From Saussurea involucrata (lineage: Eukaryota > Streptophyta > Magnoliopsida > Asterales > Asteraceae): 64,000 bases of DNA. Positions 43,501 through 52,849 of this stretch are shown piece by piece; position 1 is the first letter of the stretch, and every line of letters begins with the position of its first letter. A program made the position numbers and the translations under genes. The DNA lies in assembly GCA_033807775.1 (NCBI GenBank), contig CM066313.1:89847484-89911483 (forward strand), in the 5' to 3' direction. Below the pieces are notes generated by a model, which saw only the letters and a list, made by a program, of their open reading frames with translations, was not told the origin of the DNA and ran no database searches.

Positions 43501-43661
43501 ATGGGAATAGGAGGAGGATTGTACAGATATTGTACTTGATTTTTTTCAGTACCCTCGAAAAAATGGACCATTCTTATTTTCCACTGAGGATACTCATCTC
43601 GAAGGAGAGTAGGAGGTTTAGTGAGAGAACCAGTAGTAAAGAAATTATTTGTATTTGTCAT
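40503..43661 (-). CDS. Sirevirus gag, 1052 aa
   Basis: ATG at 43661 (MTNTNNFFTTG); ends at TGA 40503-40505. The N-terminal half is a copia-type capsid domain (about 15-230, with DEYPQWKIRM, DSCETAHDLWKEL and FLKSLNEEWLQ). Then follow a charged linker, two zinc knuckles CYKCGKPGHYANEC and CFNCGKPGHFANEC (about 360-408), and a long C-terminal extension with predicted coiled coil (about 500-640). Such extensions are characteristic of the Sirevirus lineage. The last residues, IWVPKSL, are usually followed directly by protease sequence in related polyproteins. The ACAGAGG word appears here in the Gln-Arg frame (RPQRD). Confidence 0.9.
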   Translation of the reverse strand: MTNTNNFFTTGSLTKPPTLLRDEYPQWKIRMVHFFEGTEKNQVQYLYNPPPIPMTVVPRIPATAESAEIPEHQKPKPKGEWSTEDKAEDEVAQKTKRTLIMAIPNELFQSLDSCETAHDLWKELERQLEGGAKTQKNRRAQYINEYHAFKASAIESLQTTYDRFNSLINQCRKSGIDRTSEENNVMFLKSLNEEWLQLSMSLQTNQDLDTWTLSDLYGTLAAQEPQIAQAKTLTIAPYALVSKTKEDAQRPRNDKATEEKKKEKKKMVIIDSEEEEEQAEKEITLASLAKSLALLTKEFRGNRRGSGNERYDRENQDDRRDNRRDDRRGEESSGRQRSSDRNYRGNDRQRSNDSVSHTQQECYKCGKPGHYANECRSEKGGDLQKSNDRTGNTPQGCFNCGKPGHFANECRSRSNRPQRDSAFYKKKAKYYAQKSLMAKGHSEENTEDFQSDSTSDDEHTANALFCGMAEVDSCTDSEVSTSNSNSCITSVDDNALRINIELIELKEINQSIQKRLTFNEREVRLLTQEKAKIFEDKERIEKNWNKTLDPLKKQISELTNTLKDKTKELSVSRSETTDIRALKEYFQREREVLWQDLLRREVLLKNYKDAQKVYEKINSQIGRRGIGYDDITLGVEGKRNKPLSSLFVIGKTNKPDFPNLISVSKRAKISVDPYLKKHKKMINVWFENTNSSSSTSVNRGIKPKKYLKTQDQIGIFKFGKPETQTQVAFVCLINVEKKLSAEAPEFKPIFSEENFKNLIEKEILEIWKSSVLENICTSSIDKTLTEEILLETSAIYENYSTEEESSYDTCSENPASIERIDSTSAYEDDSSSDNSETDFKSGIIHCDTEDIKFSSEVPHRTISPKEKLTEIPICQDFLKLNLHIKTSAELKMLQKTSIDPISSRFSKPKVNKSFSSVTVMKEVHHRSNPQKAGPKQSFCKQHSSIHRSSSNRKSNVKKECNASVAEFKKFNEKFEQITSHIQYCHCFDLMSKLNNHFSSQVCLLSTTIQKSNPTKKQSDSSAENKMYFKNAKANLKNSNNIGPIWIWVPKSL

Positions 43662-43816
43662 TTGAAGATTTTAGAAAGAAAGTATGACTAAAGAGTTACT
43701 TCGATGAGCTTGAAGATTTTCTGGGTTTAAGCAGTTTCCAGACACAATTTTAAATCTCAGTAATATCTATCAAGAGTCTTGATAAGTGGATCACTTGATA
43801 TTGAAAATCAAGGAAG

Positions 43817-43828
43817 GCTCTGATACCA
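43817..43828 (-). other. Primer-binding site of the Sirevirus (initiator tRNA-Met)
   Basis: Minus strand TGGTATCAGAGC, two bases inside the 5' LTR: the standard initiator-Met primer site. Confidence 0.9.
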
Positions 43829-43830
43829 AT

Positions 43831-44678
43831 TGTTGGAACCCATATACACTTAATCAAGATTAACAATCTGTTAGTGGAGTTTAGAGGTTGATGCGGAAGC
43901 GTATTAAACTAACAGATATGTTTGATAGATATTAGAACGCACATATATAAAGAAAACAGTAAGGAATAAAAAGGATTTCTTGAACAGTTACTGTTATTCA
44001 ATATATAATAAGAACACGAAGAACAGATTAAGAACTGTTGGTGTGTGTGAGAATATAACACTCAGATATTTGACAATAAAGCTTGAGAGTATTAGTGATT
44101 CCTTGTATTTTTTTCGTTAGGAAGATCTCAACATGAGACTTCCTTTTATACTACTCTTAGAAGACTATGAAGTTGGTCACTGTTCCTTTTACGGCATGAA
44201 TAGTAAACTGGATGGTGTGAACAGTGGACTGGATGGTGTGAGCAGTTGTTTGAGCCATGCGCATTTAATGGAGCAGATGTACTATTGGTAAATGCATTAA
44301 ATGGCGCAGACGTCTATTTTGTACCATGCCCTATTGAGTCCACTCAGAGCTTGACACGTGTTTTGACAGTACTTTTCCATGCAAGTTGATGAACGTATCC
44401 AGTAATATCTTCCAAGTCTTCATAGCAGACCACAGAGGCTCTGTAAGGCATTACAGAGGTTCTATGGTCTGACCTTCTGTGGAGCAGTCCACTTGTTTCC
44501 GAGTTGATCTTCTTCTTGCGCACTACAGAGGTTCTGTGATTACCTCTGTAGCTTCTGTGGCTTTCTGGACTTGATCTTCTGGAAGAAGTGGCAGAGCCTC
44601 TGTGAGAGGCTTTTCTATACTTAGCCTATTTTTCACTACTTCTAAGTATTTCTATGATTAGGAAGATTGAAGCTAACA
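43831..44678 (-). mobile_element. 5' LTR of the Sirevirus element
   Basis: 848 bp, with two differences from the 3' LTR. It begins (minus) TGTTAGCTTC and ends GGTTCCAACA. The promoter TATA box is at 44142-44150. Confidence 0.93.
44142..44150 (-). promoter_or_regulatory. TATA box of the Sirevirus 5' LTR
   Basis: Minus strand TATAAAAGG, about 530 bp into the LTR; canonical core promoter for genomic RNA. Confidence 0.65.
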
Positions 44679-44744
44679 ATAACTTAACTCATCTCAGCTT
44701 AAGTCTAGGTATCTCAAATTCATACCTAGTTCGCTTAAACTAAA

Positions 44745-44756
44745 GCTCTGATACCA
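44745..44756 (-). other. Primer-binding site of Tekay B (initiator tRNA-Met)
   Basis: Minus strand TGGTATCAGAGC, three bases from the 5' LTR edge at 44760. Confidence 0.88.
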
Positions 44757-44759
44757 TAT

Positions 44760-46700
44760 TGAAACACCCTAAAAACAGGGTAAATTTAAACCCCAAAATA
44801 AATGCTATGATCATTAAAGATACCAAACTTTTATAACAACAAGGATCTACAGCATCATTTTATATACAACATTTAAACTTGTCCTAAATAATCTTATTAA
44901 TCTATTCTTACAACATAAATAGATTAACTAGATTATCTAAGCTTCGTCCCAAAATCTCCAAAAGAATTGCTGGATCCTTCAACACCTCAAAGTTTGATAT
45001 GAAATTCACTCCCCAAACTTCTTTCCCGAACTTGAACCTGGTAAGACAATTCAACTTAAAACATTAGGCTTTCGCCTAGTGAGGTTAATCAATTCAAATT
45101 TAAAACTCAACAACTAAAACATCAGGTGTCTCAAACCTGCATCTTTCATCTTACCAAATCAAATTCCAACCACTATGACTATTTCACCTAGTCATTAAAT
45201 AGAATAACAACATCAACTACTTATAATCCCACCAGATTTATAAGAAATTAAACTCAACAACCCATGAAATGCAAATTACAACTCGATGTAATTTTCTCAC
45301 ACTTCATTATTTAATAAACACCGGAAATGCGAATTACACCTTAATGTAATTCTCTCACACTTCCTATCGCCTGAAATGCAAATTACAACTCGATGTAATT
45401 TTCTCACACTTCATTATTTAATAAACACCGGAAATGCGAATTACACCTTAATGTAATTCTCTCACACTTCCTATCGCCTGAAATGCGAATTACACCTCAA
45501 TGTAATTCTCTCACATTTCAATACCTCACCATCCTGAATCACTGGTTCCCAATGGGATTTTATTCATCGATGATCACAACAACCGGGAACCCTCACAGAT
45601 GATTCAGAATTCACTCCACCACTAGAACTACATTATAGGTCCCAACTAGTATGCGGTTCCCATTAAACCGTACTAAGTTGCCCACTAGACCAAATGTAAA
45701 TTTTAGCCATCGCAACACAATAAATATGTATCATCACTCTTTCTATCACATCCATAGTGCCAATAATATCAGATAAATCTCTATATTTAATAACTGATAT
45801 AAACTCTTCATATGATAATATCTCATGCATATTCTTCATCATTAAATCATATCAAGAGCATATAAATAATAACATGAAAACATCACATAAAATCATCATG
45901 CATTTTTATTTCAAAAAGCATCAAAGTTCGCGACTACTGATTGCGGGTTTCATGAAATTCGCAAGCCAAAGCTGCGAATTTCAGAAGTTCACAGGCTATG
46001 GTTGCGAATTTCAGAAGTTCGCAGGCTATGGTTGCGAATTTCAGAAGTTCGCAGGCTATGGTTGCGAGTTTTATATGATTCTCGCAAGCCAAGGCTGCGA
46101 GATTCGTTCACTGCTCATCATCATCTACCTCTCATTAAGCTGTTTCTTACCAGATTAAGCATTAAGCACATAAAATGATATTTAAGCTCAATAACACATA
46201 CACAATTGTTTACATGTTAAGTTTTAAGCAAGAATCAATTAAACTCACCTCAAAAGTCGATTTATACACTGATTCACGTAAGAGCTTAACGAACAGCTTA
46301 ATGGCAGCTTTATCAACAATCTGGAAATAAACAGACTTTTAAAAACTATACATCCTAACCACAAACAGTTAAGAAAACAAGTTCTTACCTCTAATTTCAC
46401 CACTGATTTCTTTTTTTTTTCTTTTCCTTCCTTTGTCCTTTCTCTTTTTCTCTCGATCTCTCTGTTCTTCTTTTTTTTTCTTTGTGAAACACTCCAACAA
46501 CAACAATCAGTATTTTACAATACTCTTATCCTCATAATTTGACACCTCAACACCAATTAGATGAGTCATTAACTCATTTTCCCAATTAATACCTCAACTT
46601 CCAAAAATAACAATTTAACCCTTCTAGTTAACTTTCTTCATAAACTTTAAATAAATAATACCAAGTTATTTTTATACAATGGAATTTTCAGGATGTTACA
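44760..46700 (-). mobile_element. 5' LTR of Tekay B, 1941 bp
   Basis: It matches 22691-24599 closely. The 107-bp array (about 45267-45520) is the same size, but the 30-bp hairpin unit is present three times instead of two (about 45985-46068). Pyrimidine runs near 46410-46480 also differ in length. Confidence 0.88.
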
Positions 46701-46833
46701 TTTCTATCGGAAGTTCTCAAATAATAAGTGACAATCACGGAAATTACTTAGGAAATCAATTATAATCTAAGAAGTCAAAATATAAAGAAATATTAGGACT
46801 ATTTTTACGCACAAGGATTTTTCGGGTGTTACA
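46701..46833 (-). mobile_element. 3' LTR of element C, part 2
   Basis: It continues the LTR interrupted at 22690 after the duplicated TTTCT, and ends ggtgttaca at 46833. It corresponds to about 52720-52849 of the other LTR. Confidence 0.85.
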
Positions 46834-46875
46834 ATTCTCCCCAACTTAAAAATGATTCCGTCCTCGAAATCAAGG

Positions 46876-47190
46876 TCAGGTAAACAAATGAGGATATCTA
46901 TCCCTCATACTCTCTTTCGACTCTAAAGTTACATTACTACCTCGGTGGTGTTTCCACTGAACTTTCAACATAGCTACTTCTTTACCATTACGTAGCTTCC
47001 TAACTTGTCTCTCCAAAATTTCATCTGGTTCTTCCACACTGCGACTCTCTTTATCTACTCTCACCTCAGTTACATCACATCTTTCTCTTCGGCCAAATAT
47101 TTCCGAAGATAAAACACTTGGAAGGTATTATGTACCCCTCCCAACTCTGGTGGAAGATCCAAATGATATATCTGCAAACCAATCCTCTTA
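46876..47190 (-). pseudogene. Chromodomain tail of Tekay pol in element C
   Basis: The final about 62 residues are open (DEILERQVRKLRNGKE, VQWKHHRGSNVTLE, YPHLFT) and closely match the C terminus of Tekay B. Upstream of 47064 the homology continues through shifted frames (for example HLDLPPELGG) and then stops at about 47190, where the non-coding interior begins. Confidence 0.8.
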
Positions 47191-50100
47191 GAATAATTGT
47201 TATCATCAAATCCATGTTTGACTACTTCTTATTCTAGCATACTGCTATCATTTCTCTCTTGTTTACACGGAATATCCCCTACACAACTACAGTCCAAGAG
47301 GATAGTTTCTCTAAAAACGTCAGTTAAGATCTCTAGCCAAATCCTCGTAACACCGAGAACTGCATTCGAGGTATTTCTTTTACATCTACTAATTACTCCA
47401 ACACTATAGCTTAACGATTACAGTATTCTCTTCACCTAAAACCAATGGGATTAAGAAGAACAAGAGTCTTCCTTTCACCCCATCATCATCCCAACTCACT
47501 CTCCAAATCTCGAAATAACATTATCATGTACTACCTGAAATTTCCACGTACACTGTAAATTAAGCATACTCGTTACTATTAGATTATTTCAACAACCACG
47601 TCAGTCCATTATTACATCCATGACTTATGCGTTTCTTCGGTATAGAATGCTATCACTTTCTCACATCAATATCGTACTATGCGACCACATTGCAACCAAA
47701 CACTAAAATATTATATATCAAAGGTGATAATTCCATTTAACCCGTAGTATAACTACATTCTTAGGTCCGGCCTTTCTATCATTACCTCCTATGTTAATAT
47801 GAAGTATTACCCTCCAATCATTATTTGTCTCTTTCTCCCAACTTTTCCACATACCGATAACGCTTTCTCATCTTTATTAAACTTCCTATGATTCAAAATC
47901 ATAAACTTATTTAACGACTCACACAACCAAAATCACCTTGGATGAACTCACACTACCGCTCGACACTCTATTCCAATTATAGCCAAATCACTACACCATC
48001 TTACAACCACATAATCCAACAGCTTCATTGACAACTAGTACTATTTATCTGGTATCCCCGAAAAGACTTCCATCAGATACTTCCTAGTTCTAACTTCATA
48101 ATACATACTAGTTGACACATTTATCTTGGCAGTTAATACCAATACTCACTCGTACATTCTTCACGTATAGCCTTTCACCACAAACCAGGTTTCTCACAAT
48201 CATTCATACACATTTTAACCGAGTTTATTTCACTAAATATCTCCTCCCCAACTTTAGTTAAACTACCACTTTCGATTTGCTAAATAACTTGAACTTATTC
48301 GTTCATACTAGCTCCTTGTGATTCCATACCAATACTAAAACACAGTACGATCCTTCCCAGATCAACATTTTCCATACCTGACTTCATTTGTGCCTAATAC
48401 TTTCTCCTTTGTAAACCATCTACATCGCAAGTAAAACACTTCTATAACACAACCGTCTTTCATAATCTTAACACTCTTACCAAGTGGTCCTTCAGCTTTT
48501 ATTCTTCTGATTTAAGACTTAACAATAATTAAATCCAAAAGAATACCCAAAACATTCACATCATGCAAACTTCTATTTTAATACAATCCATGTAATCCCA
48601 ATCCAAGCCTACAACGAGCTTATTAAATCGGGTCAATGGTCTTAAAACTCAACTAAGTTCAAAACCTAGCCATCTACTCCAAGGATCAATGATCATTATG
48701 CAACATATGTTCCAAGGCATAATAAATCTATGACTCCTTCATTGCTACTCTCCCAACGAAGTCAATTTATATTAGTATGCTATACTTCACAATGTATATA
48801 CCTCGCCAAGGTTCGTTAGTTCCTAAGGTATTAAAAACGCGAAAATTATCAAACAGTCTTTACGCTTAAGACCAACACTTATTCAATTAAAATGCAGTTA
48901 AGCATATAATACAACCAAGACTCCATCTCAAGTCATTTAAAACTGACAAACATTCAAAAGACTCATTTGAATATCAATCAAGCCTTTAAGGCTAAAATAA
49001 ATGTTTGGTTAAACATGTGCCACGCACACGAATACATAAACCAAAATACATTGTTACCCAAATCTTTACCATTTTTTTAATCTCTTAATTGGCCATCGGC
49101 CCCAAAACAAAGTTTTACCAAAATTCCCCAACTCACATGTGCACATTTTTAAAACGTAATACCTCATAAATATTGCACATCCACAAAATGTTAAAAGCGT
49201 AACTTTGACTTCATATCTTCGCTTGTGTAACAATAATTCAAGACTTCTATCATCAGTGATTTATTCTCCAATTACTCAAAATCCTTAACCATGTCGTACC
49301 CAATAGTAATTGCTTTGCGCATACCTTTTGCATAATAGCTTACCGGTACCGCTCACAGTCTTATTCCTGTCCGCACGGCATACGCGGGACGTACTCAGAC
49401 CGCACCCAATGACAGATGAAAAGTCTCATACACCTTACATAACCATCGACTTCAAAGCCAATAGTCGACCTATCGATACTTCTTTAATTTATTCATTAAC
49501 AAGGACTGAACCTAATCCTTTCAACCAAACATAATACGATTTACATCTCATCGTCTTCATTTCAAACTTATTCATGCAATACTAATTTCACAAGATCACC
49601 ATAAATTCTTATTTAATGTCGAAGGTATTTCCTTACTGTCTCACCACACTACTCATAACAAGTTGCTAATTCCATCACCTTGATGACTACTAATCCTTCC
49701 TCCGGACACAACCGTCCCTTACCAACTGTATTTCTAGTTACTAAACAAGGGTATAAACCTTCTTACAACCGACACTAAGTCCACTTTCAACTCTCCCATT
49801 GTTCACCTTCCTCTTGAACACAATTACCAAAATTACAAACATCCTCTCATGATTTATTCAACACTTCTCCAATCTTGGAGTTCTTTCTTAGCTTAAAACG
49901 TAATACTCTACAACCTAGCGAGTTCATAGCCTTCATGCATGTCAACTTGATACATAACTCAATTTACACATTTTCTCATTTTAAATAACAACCTTTGGAA
50001 TAACTTGGGCACACATGACCCCAACATTCACACGACTCTAAAGTACTGCACAACGATCTCGAGAATCGTTTGCATATTAAATTTCCGTAAACTCAATCTT

Positions 50101-50389
50101 TCTCAACCAAAACAAAGTTGTTACAACGGTAATAAAATAAAAATCTTTTCATGTAAAGTAAGAAATATTTTGTAACAACTCCAAAATTTCGTTGTGCAAT
50201 GTAAATGGGATTGCCTTTTCTTTAAATACTCACTTGCACATGCTAATTCAACTTTGACTAAAACTGTTATTTATGCAATTGGTTTGAAATCATGAAAATT
50301 CATGTAACATACTCTAGAACACCATGCATAAAAACTTTACTTGCAATTGAAGGCTAATTACTCAACGAGGTCAATCGTCTTACTTACGT
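47191..50389 (-). other. Non-coding core shared with elements A and D
   Basis: About 3.2 kb with no credible coding region; short frames such as 47197-47409, 49310-49534 and 50440-50679 (plus) carry no domain. Clear landmarks shared with D: 'gttcatagccttcatgcatg' (49921 versus 20757) and 'tgcacaacgat' followed by 'gagaatcg' (50050 versus 20884). Confidence 0.55.
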
Positions 50390-50661
50390 AACTTATCATT
50401 GACATTCTACCTCCGACCGGTGGTCGCCCTCTCGGCCTTATGACGTTTGCTATACATGCATTCCACGATTCACATATCAACCCTGTCATACTATTTTTGT
50501 CTTGGTCAAACATTTCATATCCTATTTCTACACGCATTAACCACCTATTAAAGGTTACTTTGGCGGACGTTCATGAGTCCCGCCAATTTCCAGGTTGTCC
50601 TTCCAACCCTCAATCATTTACCGATCTGTCCTCCAAAGGATTTTGGTGGCATTTTCACCAT
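50390..50661 (-). pseudogene. Start of gag in element C
   Basis: The ATG at 50661 (MVKMPPKSFGGQIGK, then stop) aligns with the Tekay B gag start MVNTPPRSPNSS, and the upstream leader also aligns. Several stops follow within about 250 bp, and homology fades near 50390. Confidence 0.55.
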
Positions 50662-50999
50662 CGTTCTACTATAACCTAAAGGGATAATCATAAGAAAATG
50701 GTTATGCACATACCCTTATACAAAACGTACTTTATTGATCGTTAGTCACTGTAACAATTTAGAAATAAGCATGCTCGCGTAATAATATATTCATAATAAC
50801 AGTAGCTAATTGAAATTGTGAACATATCATACATGAGAATCCTTGTTACCATTATCACAGTACTAATTTCACGTATTTCCGTTTTACTCTAAGACTATCC
50901 CGTCCTAGTATTTCTACCCAAATCTCACAAATCATAACTTAATTCATCTCAGCTTAAGTCTAAGTATCTCATTAGCATACTTAGTTCGCTTAAACTAGT

Positions 51000-51011
51000 G
51001 CTCTGATACCA
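51000..51011 (-). other. Primer-binding site of element C (initiator tRNA-Met)
   Basis: Minus strand TGGTATCAGAGC just inside the LTR that starts at 51015 in plus coordinates. Confidence 0.85.
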
Positions 51012-51014
51012 ACT

Positions 51015-52849
51015 TGTAACACCCCAAAACAGGGGTTAACAAAAACTTCCATAAAACGGAAGAGTGGTACACATTACTAAAGTAAAAGTATATCTAATTA
51101 ACATTACATAACCATTAATACAAGATTTAGTTAATTATAACTACTATTGGACCACTAGCTTGCCTGATCTCCACTATGGAAATCATATTACAAAAAGTGT
51201 CGGGAAGTTCTACTTTAAATCTTCAAATCTTTAACTCTCCAACGATGATCCCATGCTCACAACCCCAGTCTAAACCTTCTTGTGTCCGGAACCACTAATA
51301 TCTGTAACACATAAAACACATAACAAGTGTTAGGCTTTTAAAGCCTAAGTGAGGTTTACACATAGCACATAGAGCATAATCATAGCATGTAGGAATAACA
51401 ATTCGATACATTCACAAATTGAATTCCATGGAGAAGGTCCATATCGCTACCCAGTTACATCATAATTGAAGATATACCTTGATCGATACCCCACGGTATT
51501 GTCACAAGGCATAACACAACGGAAAACCCCACGGTATCCGAAGGTATGAATCAATTACACTTACCCCACGGTGTGTAAGAATATATCCTCCAATGCCTAC
51601 TAGGTGCTCCTCCAATTATGTGAATACCAAATATGTTAATCCAAATAATATTCAAGTACATTCAACGCATAACAATGGTCCAACCATTTAACATGATCAA
51701 TACTACTTCCATGTAGTTCATATACATCCATATGTAATAAATCATATTCTAAATAATATCAAGCATATTTAGCACTTTAACAATGGTCCAACCATTTATC
51801 ATAAACAATACCACTTCCATGTAGTTCACATACATCCACATGTATTAATTCACTTTCTATATGATTTCAATAATAAACCACCATGTTTACAATTCAAGAA
51901 TAAGTCCATTTTGACTATTAAGCCATCAATTCTTCATTAAGACATCTATTAAGCCATCATCTCAATATCACATACCATTGATATATAATCATAGTCAAAC
52001 CTTTAACACCAACATTTAACATAGTATACTAAGAAATAAACACAAATTATCCACATAACTTACTTGAACTCTTCTTGTTTCCTTCTCAACCATTAAGAGC
52101 TTATTCATCAAGATTTCTCATTAACCATACCAAAATCAAGATAAAGAATGGTAGATAAGTATAATACAATCAATTAGATACAAGTTACTCACCTCAACTC
52201 TTCAATTGGTGTAACCCTAACTTGAAGACTTGAACTTAATTTCTCCAACAAGAAGATGAATAATGCAAGCCCTAATTGAAGTTTAGTTGATAAGATTCAT
52301 ATAACACTTACTTGAATTAGACTAGGATTAAGAGATGAAATTACCTTAGATTAGATGAAGGAAATTCGTTTGAGAAATATGGAGCAGAAGTGAAATTCGG
52401 TTTTGAGAGTTCTAATAAGAAAAGATAGATGACTAAGGGTAAAGAGGTGGGTTTAACCCCCTTTTGGCACGTCAGGAATTCGGCGCCGATCACCCGCGCC
52501 GATGCATCGGCGCCAAACCATCGGCGCCGGGTTCTGTTTGCTACACTTCTCAACTTCCACTGATTTAGCCGTAACTTCTTCGTTAGAACTCCGTTTTTGC
52601 TCCGGAAAGAACCGTTGGACTCGTATTCAAATTACCCATCCAACTAATCCATAAAATCTAATTTTTAACTTTATCATCTATTTTTCATTTATTTCCTTAA
52701 GGAATAAACTTACTGATTTCTATCGGAAGTTCTCAAATAATAAGTGACAATCACGGAAATTACTTAGGAAATCAATTATAATCTAAGAAGTCAAAATATA
52801 AAGAAATATTAGGACTATTTTTACGCACAAGGATTTTCCGGGTGTTACA
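51015..52849 (-). mobile_element. 5' LTR of element C, complete, 1835 bp
   Basis: In plus coordinates it runs tgtaacacccc to cgggtgttaca. It contains the GGCGCC cassette at about 52480-52530 and the intact, empty version of B's target site at about 52720. The flank to the right is LTR E. Confidence 0.88.

Larger units (their letters stand above)
29555..44678 (-). mobile_element. Sirevirus-type Ty1/copia element, complete, very young
   Basis: A 15.1-kb element on the minus strand: 5' LTR 43831-44678, PBS for initiator tRNA-Met, gag, pol, a 1.4-kb spacer, a very large third ORF, PPT and 3' LTR 29555-30402. The target duplication ATAAC is at 29550-29554 and 44679-44683. The two 848-bp LTRs differ at two positions by eye (near 29611/43887 and 29749/44025). 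The long gag with a coiled C-terminal extension, extra 3' ORF and repeated PPT-like motifs fit the Sirevirus (SIRE/Maximus) lineage. Confidence 0.93.
22691..46700 (-). mobile_element. Element B: Tekay/Del-lineage chromovirus, split by the Sirevirus
   Basis: Full-length Ty3/gypsy element on the minus strand. It has a 3' LTR (22691-24599), PPT, gag-pol (24640-29280), leader (29281-29554 and 44684-44759), PBS and a 5' LTR (44760-46700). The target duplication TTTCT is seen at 22686-22690 and 46701-46705, and the uninterrupted target is preserved at about 52720 in C's other LTR (ctgatttctatcgg). The Sirevirus at 29555-44678 interrupts its leader. Confidence 0.92.
46834..51014 (-). mobile_element. 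Element C interior: Tekay-derived, mostly non-coding (LARD-like)
   Basis: The minus-oriented interior keeps Tekay ends. At the 3' side are a PPT (attctccccaactt) and the chromodomain tail relic. At the 5' side are the leader (about 50690-51000) and a short gag start that align with Tekay B. Between them, about 47200-50380 does not match Tekay coding sequence; instead it is homologous to the non-coding interiors of D (same orientation) and A (reverse). This looks like a non-autonomous derivative mobilised by a Tekay such as B. Confidence 0.6.

Noticed and set aside
47197..50679. Short plus-strand frames in the core of element C
   Set aside because: Not conserved in D or A at aligned positions, no domain, codon pattern unconvincing.
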